A DNA stretch of 64,000 nt from Anianibacter sp965662745 (GTDB lineage Bacteria; Pseudomonadota; Alphaproteobacteria; Rhodobacterales; Rhodobacteraceae), in assembly GCA_965662745.1 (NCBI GenBank), contig CBFIJK010000004.1:1-64000 (forward strand). The letters run 5' to 3'. Numbering within the stretch: the first letter of the stretch is position 1; each line of letters opens with the position of its first letter. The position numbers and the translations under genes were made by a program. Below, one piece after another: positions 33,171-41,472 of this stretch. The notes beneath the pieces are model-generated. The model saw only the letters and a program-made list of their open reading frames with translations. It was not told the origin of the DNA and did not search any database.

Positions 33171-34046
33171 ATGGCAACGGGCAAGAACATTCACACCTAT
33201 TTTGAAGGCGCATGGCACAAGGGCGATATCCCGGTGATGCGGGCGGCGGATCATGGGTCGTGGCTTGGCTCGACCGTGTTCGACGGCGCGCGTTACGTCG
33301 ATGGCATGTGCCCCGATCTGCGCGCCCATTGCGAACGGGTGAACCGGTCTGCCGAAGCGCTGATGATCAAGCCGACTGTCGGCGTGGACGAGATGATGGA
33401 CATCATCTGGGAGGGGCTGAAGCTCTATCCCAAAGCAACGCCCGTCTATATCCGCCCGATGTATTGGGCGACCGATTGCGGCTATCTCGCGATCCTGCCG
33501 ACGCAAGAGGAAACCGGCTTTTGCGTCTGCCTTGAAGAAGTGCCGATGGCCGATCCCGAGATGACGACGACCCTTGGCCTGACCCGTTTTCGCCGTCCAG
33601 TGCTGGAATCAAGCGTCGTGAATGCCAAGGCCGGGTGCCTCTATCCGAACAATGCCCGGATGCTGGCCGAGGTGCGTGCCAGAGGATTCGGCAACGCGCT
33701 TGTCGCCGACGCGATGGGTAACGTCGCGGAAACCGCGAGCGCGAACGTCTTCATGGTGCGCGACGGCGTTGTGATGACGCCGATTGCCAACGGAACGTTT
33801 CTTTCCGGCATCACCCGCGCTCGCCATATCGACAATCTGCGCAAAGACGGCGTCGAAGTAGTCGAAACGGTGCTGGGCTTTGACGATTTCAAACAGGCGG
33901 ACGAGGTCTTCATGACCGGAAACCTCAATAAAATAACGCCCGTCACAGGGTTCGAGGACCGCGCCTATCAGCATGGCCCCATCGCCCGGCGCGCCAGATC
34001 CCTCTATTGGGATTGGGCTGCCTCATTAGGCACCAAGAGCGATTAA
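33171..34046 (+). CDS. ilvE: Branched-chain amino acid aminotransferase (class IV PLP enzyme)
   Basis: 291 residues of the fold-type IV aminotransferase family. The expected Schiff-base lysine is K153 in VNAKAGCLYPNN, and the PLP phosphate-binding region includes VAETASANVFMVRDG and GTFLSGITRARHI. Such enzymes transfer amino groups between leucine, isoleucine or valine and 2-oxoglutarate. The strong GGAGGAGG ribosome site fixes the start. Family members that act on D-amino acids or on (R)-amines share the fold, so ilvE is the probable but not certain assignment. It is a stand-alone gene here. Confidence 0.85.
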   Translation: MATGKNIHTYFEGAWHKGDIPVMRAADHGSWLGSTVFDGARYVDGMCPDLRAHCERVNRSAEALMIKPTVGVDEMMDIIWEGLKLYPKATPVYIRPMYWATDCGYLAILPTQEETGFCVCLEEVPMADPEMTTTLGLTRFRRPVLESSVVNAKAGCLYPNNARMLAEVRARGFGNALVADAMGNVAETASANVFMVRDGVVMTPIANGTFLSGITRARHIDNLRKDGVEVVETVLGFDDFKQADEVFMTGNLNKITPVTGFEDRAYQHGPIARRARSLYWDWAASLGTKSD

Positions 34047-34164
34047 TAATTCACAATGCCTTGAATATTGCGCCCCGCGGCCCAACCGCAGCCACATTTT
34101 ATTTGGGGAAATTCGAGAACATCGGTAACAAGGACGCGAGGGGCACGAACAGGGGACAGTGACG

Positions 34165-34620
34165 ATGATGAAAAGCATAGCGGCAGCGCTATTTCTCAGC
34201 GCGACATTTGCGACCGCCAGTCAAGCCGATCAGGTTGGCCGGGATTTCAACGAAACCTGCGAATATTTCGAAAGCCGGTCCGCCGGTCTTTCCGATGGGC
34301 CTGACGCACCGTGGATCGTCCAGATCTCCAACAGCTGCAGCACCGCGCTTGATCGGATGTCCGCGAGCGCTCCGGAGAATGATCCGGATCGGCTTTTCCT
34401 CACGCGGCTCGACCGCTTTCGCTGCTTCGTTCTTGTCTTCGCTGCCAACCGGCTGCGCGCGCATAAGGAAGCCGAGGCTGCAGCAGGCAAACCCCTGCCG
34501 CGTCACCGCATTTTCCCGACCCAGACCGGCGAATACCTGATCGCGCGCAAGCTGGAAATCGACCGTGCCTGGGACATCTGGGCCAGCGATACCGGCGTTG
34601 TCATCGCCGGGATGGATTGA
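34165..34620 (+). CDS. Exported protein of unknown function
   Basis: 151 residues, not assigned to a family. MMKSIAAALFLSATFATASQADQ is a good signal peptide with cleavage around SQA-DQ. The mature part begins with FNETCEYFES and holds cysteines in CEYF, NSCSTA and FRCFV, so disulfides are possible. The middle region has helix-rich sequence (FAANRLRAHKEAEAAAGK) and the end is IWASDTGVVIAGMD. I start at ATG 34165 (AGGGG nine bases upstream); a GTG at 34159 is in frame. Gene stands between ilvE and usp, each separated by short spacers. Confidence 0.72.
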   Translation: MMKSIAAALFLSATFATASQADQVGRDFNETCEYFESRSAGLSDGPDAPWIVQISNSCSTALDRMSASAPENDPDRLFLTRLDRFRCFVLVFAANRLRAHKEAEAAAGKPLPRHRIFPTQTGEYLIARKLEIDRAWDIWASDTGVVIAGMD

Positions 34621-34679
34621 CGGTCCATTCTTGCCAGCGCTTTGCCCTTCGGCCATGATCCGGTCGACAGGGGGAATTT

Positions 34680-35135
34680 ATGCGCAAGTTTCTGGTGGTG
34701 CTCGACGATAGCCGCGAATGCCTGAACGCCATGCGGTTTGCCGCGATGCGCGCGGCAAAGACAGGCGGCGGCGTACAGATTTTGTCGGTGATCCCACCCG
34801 ATGAGTTCCAGCACTGGATTGGTGTCGGAAACATCATGCGCGAAGAGGCGCGAGAGCGAATCGAGGTGCATTACGAGGTCTTCGCCAAGTGGATGCGCGA
34901 CCGGCAGGGCATCGACCCCGAGCTGGTGATCCGCGAAGGCGAGGCGGTCGACCAGATCCTCGCACAAGTGCGCGACGACAAGGATATCGGCGTTCTCGTC
35001 CTTGGCGCGGGCACCGACAAGAACGGCCCTGGGCCTTTGGTGTCGCAATTGTCGCGCAATGCCGGCGCGCTGCCTGTGCCGATCACCATCGTGCCCGGCG
35101 ATCTGTCCAAGGAACAGCTAGACAGTATCACCTGA
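34680..35135 (+). CDS. Universal stress protein (UspA family)
   Basis: 151 residues. UspA fold: MRKFLVVLDDSRECLNAMRFAAMRAAKTGG at the N-terminus (parts of the core strand and helix), and the C-terminal nucleotide-binding region VLVLGAGTDKNGPGPL, which resembles the Gx2Gx9G(S/T) loop. A GGGGGAA site six bases upstream supports the ATG. Members bind ATP and help survival under starvation or stress. It is convergent with gdhA, whose stop is three bases away, so transcripts meet tail to tail here. Confidence 0.9.
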   Translation: MRKFLVVLDDSRECLNAMRFAAMRAAKTGGGVQILSVIPPDEFQHWIGVGNIMREEARERIEVHYEVFAKWMRDRQGIDPELVIREGEAVDQILAQVRDDKDIGVLVLGAGTDKNGPGPLVSQLSRNAGALPVPITIVPGDLSKEQLDSIT

Positions 35136-35138
35136 CGG

Positions 35139-36485
35139 TCAGATCGCCCCCAGCGCGCTGATCGCGGTGGCAAGTTTACGATACCCCGCGATATTCGCGC
35201 CGCGTCGGTAATTTGGCACCTCGCCGCCTTGCGTTTCATCTACTGCCGTCTGGTGAATGCGCCGCATGATTTGTCGCAGGTCCTTGTTGACAGCCTTGGC
35301 GGTCAGCGATTGACCATGGGCATTCTGGCTCATCTCCAGCCCAGATATCGCAACGCCTCCGGCGTTGCTGGCCTTTCCTGGCCCGTAAAGAAGGCGCTGT
35401 GTTTCTACCAGGTTTCCGGCCCCGGCCGTCAGGGGCATGTTCGCGCCTTCGGCAATGATCTGGGCGCCACTTTCGATGGCCTCTTTCAGCGCGCTCTCAT
35501 CAAGCTCGTTCTGTGTGGCGCAGGGTAGCAAGACCCCTGCCTCAACCGCGCCCCAGGGCGCTTTGCCCTCATGCCACTTAACGCCCAACGTGTCGGGCGG
35601 CGCGTCAAGGCCCAGTCCCGCGCCCTTCTGCATGCACACCCAGTCAACCGCGTCCTGCGAAAACCCGTCTTCGGCGATCAGCGCGCCAGAACTGTCCGAC
35701 AGACTGACCACTTTGCCACCCATTTCGATCGCCTTTTCGGCGGCATGGGTCGCGACATTGCCTGCGCCGGAAATTGCGATGCGCTGCGCGTCCATCGCGC
35801 TGCCGGTCTTTTCCAGCATCGCCTCGAGGAAATAAATCAAGCCATATCCCGTCGCCTCGATCCGCATCGCGCTGCCGCCGAAACTTTCACCCTTGCCGGT
35901 CAGCGCCCCGTGAAACTGGCCCTGATGTTTCTTGTAGGCGCCGAAAAGCCAGCCGATCTCTCGCGTGCCGACATTGATATCGCCTGCGGGCACGTCGTGG
36001 TCCGGGCCGATATAGCGCGACAGCTCTGACATGAAGGCCTGGCAAAAGCGCATGATTTCGGCCTCGCTACGCCCCGAAGGGTCGAAATCCGATCCGCCCT
36101 TGGCGCCGCCCAGCGGCAGGCCCGTCAGCGCGTTCTTGAAACATTGTTCGAACGCAAGGAACTTCAGCACTGATTCAGACACCGTGGGATGAAACCGAAG
36201 GCCGCCCTTGTACGGCCCGATGGCATTCGAGGTCTGGACGCGCCAGCCACGGTTGATCTGGAAATCGCCATCGTCGTCCTGCCACACAACGCGGAACTGG
36301 ATCACGCGGTCAGGCTGGGTCAGTTGCTCGAGCACTTTCGCGGCGGTAAAGTCGGAATGTGCCTTCTCGACCGTCAGCACATCGCGCGCGACCTCTTCGA
36401 CGGCTTGGTGAAATTCGTCCTGTCCCGGGGCGTTCGACCGCACGCCATCCATGAAATCGTCAACCAGCGCGTCGCGGTCTGCCAT
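35139..36485 (-). CDS. gdhA: NADP-specific glutamate dehydrogenase
   Basis: 448 residues from the ATG at 36485 (MADRDALVDDFMDGVRSNAP), matching the normal length of the hexameric NADP enzyme. Substrate-binding and catalytic segments visible: QTSNAIGPYKGGLRFHPTVS, LPLGGAKGGSDFDP with the catalytic-region lysines, and GTREIGWLFGAYKK; the Rossmann part includes IAISGAGNVATHAAEKAIEMG. It aminates 2-oxoglutarate with ammonium, feeding nitrogen assimilation. Divergent from nfuA, with the Irr-like box in the 149-base spacer but nearer to nfuA's promoter. Confidence 0.96.
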   Translation of the reverse strand: MADRDALVDDFMDGVRSNAPGQDEFHQAVEEVARDVLTVEKAHSDFTAAKVLEQLTQPDRVIQFRVVWQDDDGDFQINRGWRVQTSNAIGPYKGGLRFHPTVSESVLKFLAFEQCFKNALTGLPLGGAKGGSDFDPSGRSEAEIMRFCQAFMSELSRYIGPDHDVPAGDINVGTREIGWLFGAYKKHQGQFHGALTGKGESFGGSAMRIEATGYGLIYFLEAMLEKTGSAMDAQRIAISGAGNVATHAAEKAIEMGGKVVSLSDSSGALIAEDGFSQDAVDWVCMQKGAGLGLDAPPDTLGVKWHEGKAPWGAVEAGVLLPCATQNELDESALKEAIESGAQIIAEGANMPLTAGAGNLVETQRLLYGPGKASNAGGVAISGLEMSQNAHGQSLTAKAVNKDLRQIMRRIHQTAVDETQGGEVPNYRRGANIAGYRKLATAISALGAI

Positions 36486-36559
36486 AATGCTCTCCTTCAA
36501 ATGCAAAGATGAACGTCGCTCGGCCCCGGTGGTTCCGCTTTCAATGACGCGCAAGAAGG

Positions 36560-36607
36560 TTTAGAATTGTTCTAAAGCTTGACATGCGGCGGTTTCGTCC
36601 GCATATC
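36560..36607 (+). promoter_or_regulatory. Irr-type iron control box and promoter of nfuA
   Basis: TTTAGAA-TTG-TTCTAAA (36560-36576) is a perfect 17-base dyad identical to the alphaproteobacterial Irr (ICE) box pattern as I recall it. Two bases on, TTGACA (36579-36584) is a perfect -35, with a weak CATATC (36602-36607) -10 at a 17-base spacing. The box sits directly before the -35, 58 bases upstream of the nfuA start. It fits iron-dependent control of a Fe-S cluster gene. Confidence 0.75.
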
Positions 36608-36634
36608 CGACTAAACCGATAAGGATTACACGCC

Positions 36635-37195
36635 ATGTTCATCCAAACAGAATCGACACCAAATCCCGCCACGCTGAAATTCCTGCCCGGGCAGACGGTT
36701 CTGGATGCGGGGACAGCGGATTTCCCAACGGCGGACACCTCTGGCAAATCGCCGCTGGCAGAACGTCTGTTCGCGGTCGAGGGCGTCACCGGCGTCTTTT
36801 TCGGAACTGATTTCGTCACCGTAACCAAGTCGGACGATGTCGCGTGGGATCACATCAAGCCCGCGCTTCTTGGCGCGATCATGGAACACTACCAATCCGG
36901 CCAGCCGGTGATGATCGGCGAGAACGCCGCCTCTGGCCATGCGGATCATGACGGACCGGACGCCGAGGTTGTGGGCCAGATCAAGGAACTGCTTGATACC
37001 CGCGTGCGGCCCGCCGTTGCCCAGGATGGCGGCGATATCACCTTCCACGGCTTTGAACGCGGCGTCGTCTATCTGCACATGCAGGGCGCCTGCGCAGGCT
37101 GCCCCTCGTCGACCCTGACGCTGAAGATGGGGATCGAGAACCTGCTTCGCCACTACATCCCCGAAGTGACAGAGGTCCGTCCGGTCGCTGTCTGA
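36635..37195 (+). CDS. nfuA: NfuA-type Fe-S cluster carrier (NifU domain)
   Basis: 186 residues. The N-terminal Nfu_N domain begins MFIQTESTPNPATLKFLPG and continues to GVTGVFFGTDFVTVTK; the C-terminal NifU domain has the cluster-binding pair in GACAGCPSST (CxxC) and MGIENLLRHYIPEV. Such proteins accept [4Fe-4S] clusters and deliver them to apo-enzymes under iron limitation or oxidative stress. First gene of nfuA-tsaB-rimI; tsaB follows 13 bases later. An Irr-like box lies upstream, so expression is probably iron-responsive. Confidence 0.96.
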   Translation: MFIQTESTPNPATLKFLPGQTVLDAGTADFPTADTSGKSPLAERLFAVEGVTGVFFGTDFVTVTKSDDVAWDHIKPALLGAIMEHYQSGQPVMIGENAASGHADHDGPDAEVVGQIKELLDTRVRPAVAQDGGDITFHGFERGVVYLHMQGACAGCPSSTLTLKMGIENLLRHYIPEVTEVRPVAV

Positions 37196-37208
37196 TCCTC
37201 TGACTGGT

Positions 37209-37856
37209 ATGACCTTGATCCTGGCTTTCGACACATCGGCCGCGCATTGCGCGGCCGCTTTGCTGCGCGATGGGCAGATCGTCGGCGCGCGCCGCGAAGA
37301 GATGGCGCGCGGGCAGGCCGAGGCGCTGATGCCGTTGCTGGAAGGGCTGCTGTTGGATCACCGCCTTGCCTGGCGCGACCTCTCGGCCATCGGCGTCGGT
37401 GTCGGGCCGGGGAACTTCACTGGCATTCGCATTTCCGTCTCAGCCGCGCGAGGGCTCGCCCTGTCGCTTGGCATCCCGGCGATCGGCGTGTCGGGATTCG
37501 AGGCTTTGGCCCATGGAAGGGACACCGATCTCGTAACCCTGCCCGCCCCGCGCGACATGATCTACGCGCAGATATTGGATGGCGGCATCGCCATTGGCCC
37601 GCCCGAACAACTGCTGCTGGAGGAATTCGGGCAATCTGCCCGTCATGTTCTCGGCCATCGCGCCGACGAGGTCGCCGGAAAGACTGGCGCGCAAATGGCC
37701 ACACCGCGCGATTTTTCCGAGATTGCAGAGGGCATCGGACACGTCGCCGCCGAGCGACTGCCAGACGCAGGCGCGCTGCTTCGTCCAGCGCCGCTCTACA
37801 TCCGGCCCGCTGATGCCGCCCCACCCAAGGACGCGCCGCCGGTGATCCTGACATGA
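37209..37856 (+). CDS. tsaB: tRNA threonylcarbamoyladenosine biosynthesis protein TsaB
   Basis: 215 residues. The ASKHA-fold start LILAFDTSAAHCAAALLRDG, then AEALMPLLEGLLLD, and VGVGPGNFTGIRISVSAARGLALSLG-type wording (quoted in part) identify TsaB. It dimerises with TsaD and joins TsaE in placing threonylcarbamoyl on A37 of ANN-decoding tRNAs. The C-terminal half ends in a typical LYIRPADA. It is four bases overlapped by rimI (ATGA), the conserved tsaB-rimI pairing of proteobacteria. Confidence 0.95.
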   Translation: MTLILAFDTSAAHCAAALLRDGQIVGARREEMARGQAEALMPLLEGLLLDHRLAWRDLSAIGVGVGPGNFTGIRISVSAARGLALSLGIPAIGVSGFEALAHGRDTDLVTLPAPRDMIYAQILDGGIAIGPPEQLLLEEFGQSARHVLGHRADEVAGKTGAQMATPRDFSEIAEGIGHVAAERLPDAGALLRPAPLYIRPADAAPPKDAPPVILT

Positions 37857-38266
37857 ACCCGGATGCCTTGGCCCGTCGACATGCGGCAGGCTTTGAGACG
37901 CCACCGCCGTGGAGCGCCGCCTCTTTTGCGCAGCTTCTGGCCGACAAGACAGTATTCGCGCTCGGTGACGAAATCGGCTTTGCTTTCGGGCGCATGGCGG
38001 CGGACGAGGCAGAGCTTTTGACGCTGCTCATCGCGCCCGAGGTCCGCCGCACCGGCCGCGCGCGGGAACTGATGACACAGTTCGACGACACCGCCCGTGC
38101 GAAGGGGGCGACCAGGGCCTATCTCGAAGTCGCCGAAACCAATGCCCCAGCGTTAGCGCTTTATACAAGCTGCGGCTGGAGCCACGCGGCCAGACGACCG
38201 CGCTATTACAAGACGCCGGATGGGCTATTCCTGGACGCGCTGATCCTGACCAAGCCACTCGTTTAG
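37853..38266 (+). CDS. rimI: Ribosomal-protein-S18-alanine N-acetyltransferase (GNAT family)
   Basis: 137 residues of the GNAT fold. The acetyl-CoA-binding region is seen as LLIAPEVRRTGRARELM (the Q/RxxGxG/A loop here R-R-T-G-R-A), followed by YLEVAETNAPALALYTSCGW with the family Tyr, and a short C-terminal strand. RimI acetylates the N-terminal alanine of ribosomal protein S18. The pairing with tsaB and the length fit; general GNAT activity remains possible. The N-terminus is somewhat shorter than usual in its core. Confidence 0.87.
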   Translation: MNPDALARRHAAGFETPPPWSAASFAQLLADKTVFALGDEIGFAFGRMAADEAELLTLLIAPEVRRTGRARELMTQFDDTARAKGATRAYLEVAETNAPALALYTSCGWSHAARRPRYYKTPDGLFLDALILTKPLV

Positions 38267-38329
38267 GCACTGCGCAAAGAACGCAACGTCCCAAGACCGC
38301 CCCGCCCCTGCGTCAGCGCAAGAATCCGG

Positions 38330-38358
38330 TTGACCCTCCGTGGCCCCTCGTCCCTAAT
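38330..38358 (+). promoter_or_regulatory. Candidate promoter of the nucleoside transport operon
   Basis: TTGACC (38330-38335) and CCTAAT (38353-38358) are separated by 17 bases, 96 bases upstream of the binding-protein ATG. A short hairpin (TCCCGC-CCA-GCGGGA, 38371-38385) follows in the expected 5' leader. Sequence match only; no regulator site was recognised. Confidence 0.4.
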
Positions 38359-38453
38359 TCGGCCCACGGATCCCGCCCAGCGGGACCCGACGTCATTTCA
38401 AAGGGGCACGCGGGAGATATCCCGAAAAGTCCCGACACAACTGGGAGACATCC

Positions 38454-39455
38454 ATGACCGTGATGACCAAATTCCTCGGCGCTGCCGCGGCAATGGCGCT
38501 GAGCGCTGGTGCAGCGCTGGCAGAGCCGGGCCTTATCATCGACCTTGGCGGCAAGTTCGACAAATCCTTCAATGAAAGCGCCTATACCGGCGCGCAGCGC
38601 TGGGTCGAAGACACCGGCGGTGACTACACCGAGACAGAGCTTCAGTCCGAAGCGCAGCGCGAACAGAACATGCGCAAGATGGCAGAGCGCGGCGCGAACC
38701 CGATCGTGGTTCTGGGCTTTGCGAACGCATCGACCCTTGAAAAGGTCGCGCCCGACTACCCCGAGATCAACTTTGCCATCGTCGACATGGTCGTCGACGC
38801 GCCCAACGTGAAGTCGATCGTCTTCACCGAGCATACCGGCAGCTACCTTGTCGGCATGATGGCCGCGATGGCGTCCGAAACCGGCACCGTGTCCTTCGTG
38901 GGCGGTATGGACGTTCCGCTGATCCGCAAGTTCGCTTGCGGCTATGCACAGGGCGCCAAGGCTGTTGATGAAGACATCAACGTGATCGCCAACATGACCG
39001 GCACCACGCCCAGCGCGTGGAATGACCCGGTGAAGGGCGGCGAGCTTGCCAAGTCGCAGATCAGCCAGGGCTCTGACGTGGTCTATGCCGCCGCAGGCGG
39101 CACCGGCGTCGGCGTTCTTCAGGCTGCGGCCGATGAGGGTGTTCTGTCGATCGGCGTCGATTCCAACCAGAACTACCTGCACCCGGGTTCAGTTCTGACC
39201 TCTATGCTCAAGCGCGTTGACAACGCTGTCTATGACGTCTTCGAAGAAGGCCGGAACGATGCGTTCGAGCCGGGCATCGAAGTTCTTGGCATCCCCGAGG
39301 AAGGTGTCGGCGTCGCCATGGACGAAAACAACGAAGAACTGGTCACCGACGAGATGATGGCCGCGCTCGACGACGCGAAGGCAAAGATCGCTTCGGGCGA
39401 AATCGAGGTGCACGACTACACCTCTGACGACAGCTGCCCCGCACTGTCGTTCTAA
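38454..39455 (+). CDS. BMP-family nucleoside-binding protein of ABC transporter
   Basis: 333 residues. MTVMTKFLGAAAAMALSAGAALA is a signal peptide cleaved before EPGLIID. The mature protein has the BMP/PnrA fold: LIIDLGGKFDKSFNESAYTGAQRW, GFANASTLEKVAPDYPEINFAIVD (start portion), and GVDSNQNYLHPGSVLTSMLKR late. Such proteins deliver purine or other nucleosides to ABC permeases. It is first in an operon with an ATPase, two permeases and a purine nucleoside phosphorylase, which strongly supports purine nucleoside uptake. A hairpin terminator follows, so it should be expressed more than downstream genes. Confidence 0.92.
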   Translation: MTVMTKFLGAAAAMALSAGAALAEPGLIIDLGGKFDKSFNESAYTGAQRWVEDTGGDYTETELQSEAQREQNMRKMAERGANPIVVLGFANASTLEKVAPDYPEINFAIVDMVVDAPNVKSIVFTEHTGSYLVGMMAAMASETGTVSFVGGMDVPLIRKFACGYAQGAKAVDEDINVIANMTGTTPSAWNDPVKGGELAKSQISQGSDVVYAAAGGTGVGVLQAAADEGVLSIGVDSNQNYLHPGSVLTSMLKRVDNAVYDVFEEGRNDAFEPGIEVLGIPEEGVGVAMDENNEELVTDEMMAALDDAKAKIASGEIEVHDYTSDDSCPALSF

Positions 39456-39469
39456 GACCTGACCGATCC

Positions 39470-39510
39470 AAAGGACGGCCCGACATCCCGGGCCGTCCTT
39501 TTCTCTTTTC
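39470..39510 (+). terminator. Rho-independent (leaky) terminator after the nucleoside-binding protein gene
   Basis: AAAGGACGGCCC (39470-39481) pairs perfectly with GGGCCGTCCTTT (39490-39501) across an eight-base loop, followed by a T-rich run (TTCTCTTTT). It lies 14 bases after the stop and 20 bases before the next gene of the same operon, so partial readthrough is likely. Confidence 0.8.
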
Positions 39511-39532
39511 TTCAAGCGATGATGGGGGCGAC

Positions 39533-39886
39533 ATGACCGAACAGACACCAATCGCCATGTTCTTTTCGGCCTGGGCCTTGCCGGACGAGGCCTCGCGCCG
39601 CTCTGTCATCGAACATTCGGTCGCGCCGGGGTTCACCTATTGCGACCCGCGCTGCCCCGCGCCCGTCACGGGCCTTGAGGCGCTTGTCGCCATGGTCGGC
39701 CAGTTTACCGACGCCGCCCCGGGGTGGAGCGCGTGGGTCGAAAACGAAGACAACCACAATGATTTCATCCGCGCGCGTGTCGCCTTCGGCACCGAAGGGC
39801 AGGCACAGCAGCACGGCACCTATTTCGCACGGATCGAGGACGGCAAGCTGACGCTGATCGCGGGCTTCAAAGGGATCGAAGCATGA
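39533..39886 (+). CDS. SnoaL/NTF2-like protein inside the nucleoside transporter operon
   Basis: 117 residues with an NTF2-like (SnoaL) fold pattern: an N-terminal helix (PIAMFFSAWALPDEASRRSVI), FTYCDPRCPAPVTGLEALVAMV, FTDAAPGWS and the final strands ARVAFGTEGQAQQHGTYFARIEDGKLTLIAGF (described here by position). No catalytic residues can be assigned. The start has a GGGGGCG region upstream, and the stop overlaps the ATPase start by four bases (ATGA), so it is made with the transporter. Function is unknown; binding or modification of an imported nucleoside is a guess. Confidence 0.8.
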   Translation: MTEQTPIAMFFSAWALPDEASRRSVIEHSVAPGFTYCDPRCPAPVTGLEALVAMVGQFTDAAPGWSAWVENEDNHNDFIRARVAFGTEGQAQQHGTYFARIEDGKLTLIAGFKGIEA

Positions 39887-41472
39887 CCAATCCGGCCATC
39901 GAGCTCAAGGGCATCTCCAAGGCGTTCGGCCCGGTTCAGGCCAACAAGGACATCTCGATCCGCGTCGAAAAGGGCACGATCCACGGTATCATCGGCGAGA
40001 ACGGCGCTGGGAAATCGACGCTCATGTCGATCCTCTACGGGTTCTACAAGGCCGATTCCGGCGAGGTCTGGATCGACGGCAAGAAGACCGACATCACCGA
40101 CAGCCAGGCCGCCATCCGCGCCGGCATCGGGATGGTGTTCCAGCACTTCAAACTCGTGCAGAACTTCACCGTTCTGGAAAACGTCATTCTGGGTGCCGAA
40201 GATGGCGCGCTTCTGAAGCCGTCCAAGGCCAAGGCACGCGGGCTTCTCAAGCAGCTTGCCGAGGAATACGGACTGAACGTCGATCCTGACGAGACGGTCG
40301 AGAACCTGTCTGTCGGGCACTTGCAGCGCGTCGAGATTCTCAAGGCGCTTTACCGCGAGGCCGATATTCTGATCCTCGACGAGCCGACCGGCGTTCTGAC
40401 CCCAGCCGAGGCCGATCACCTTTTCCGCATCCTTGAAGGGCTGAAGAAAGAGGGCAAGACGATCATCCTGATCACGCACAAGCTGCGCGAGATCATGGAC
40501 ATTACCGACACCGTCAGCGTCATGCGGCGCGGCGAGATGACGGCGACGGTCAAGACGGCCGAGACGAGCCCGGAAGAACTGGCCGAGCTTATGGTCGGCC
40601 GCAAAGTTCTTTTGCGCGTCGACAAGGCGCCCGCGCAGCCCGCCGATACCGTGCTTGAGGTCGAGAACCTGCGCGTTCACGACGAAGACGGCGTCGAGCG
40701 CGTGAAAGGCATCAACCTGAAGGTCCGCGCGGGCGAAATCCTTGGCATCGCCGGGGTCGCGGGCAATGGGCAATCGGAACTTCTGAACGTGCTGGGCGGC
40801 ACGATGAAAGGCGACGGCACGATCCGCATCAACGGCGAAGAGATCGACCTGACCGGCAAGTATTCCGACGGCCAGTCGCGCCGCCGCCGCGGCATCGCCC
40901 ATGTGCCAGAGGATCGCCAGCGCGAGGGCCTGATCATGGATTACCGGGCGTGGGAAAACCTCGCCTTCGGCTATCACCATGATCCCGGCTACCAAAAGAA
41001 CGGCTTTTTGATGAACAACAGCGCGATCCGCGCCGAGACCGAACGCCAGATCGAACGCTTCGACGTGCGCCCGCCCAATGCAAACCTGACCGCGAAAAGC
41101 TTTTCCGGCGGCAATCAGCAAAAGATCGTTCTGGCGCGCGAGATTACCCGCAACCCGGACCTTTTGCTGATCGGCCAGCCCACGCGCGGCGTCGATATCG
41201 GCGCGATCGAGTTCATTCACCAGCAGATTGTCGCCCTTAGGGATGAAGGCAAAGCCGTGCTTCTGGTCTCGGTCGAACTGGATGAGATCCTGTCTCTATC
41301 CGACCGGATCGCGGTGATGTTCGACGGCCAGATCATGGGTGAACGTCTGCCAGCCGACACCGATGAGCGCGAGCTGGGTCTCTTGATGGCGGGGATCACC
41401 GACACCGAGAACCCGCATGATTTCGACGAGATCGACAAGAACCTGGCCCATGCCCAAGGAGGGTCTGTCTGA
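39883..41472 (+). CDS. Nucleoside ABC transporter ATP-binding protein (two NBDs)
   Basis: 529 residues with two ATPase domains. The first has Walker A GENGAGKST, signature LSVGHLQRVEILKALYR and Walker B ILILDEPTGVLT; the second has the degenerate loop GVAGNGQSE, signature FSGGNQQKIVLAREI and DLLLIGQPTRGVDIG. This is the NupA/RbsA-like architecture seen in BMP-type nucleoside transporters. It energises import through the two permeases downstream. Overlaps the permease gene by one base (TGATG). The gene begins four bases inside the SnoaL-like gene. Confidence 0.94.
   Translation: MTNPAIELKGISKAFGPVQANKDISIRVEKGTIHGIIGENGAGKSTLMSILYGFYKADSGEVWIDGKKTDITDSQAAIRAGIGMVFQHFKLVQNFTVLENVILGAEDGALLKPSKAKARGLLKQLAEEYGLNVDPDETVENLSVGHLQRVEILKALYREADILILDEPTGVLTPAEADHLFRILEGLKKEGKTIILITHKLREIMDITDTVSVMRRGEMTATVKTAETSPEELAELMVGRKVLLRVDKAPAQPADTVLEVENLRVHDEDGVERVKGINLKVRAGEILGIAGVAGNGQSELLNVLGGTMKGDGTIRINGEEIDLTGKYSDGQSRRRRGIAHVPEDRQREGLIMDYRAWENLAFGYHHDPGYQKNGFLMNNSAIRAETERQIERFDVRPPNANLTAKSFSGGNQQKIVLAREITRNPDLLLIGQPTRGVDIGAIEFIHQQIVALRDEGKAVLLVSVELDEILSLSDRIAVMFDGQIMGERLPADTDERELGLLMAGITDTENPHDFDEIDKNLAHAQGGSV

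Noticed and set aside
39820..41220. 466-codon minus-strand frame opposite the nucleoside ATPase gene
   Set aside because: Antisense shadow of a clear two-domain ABC ATPase; the protein reads as mirror-composition sequence without family motifs.
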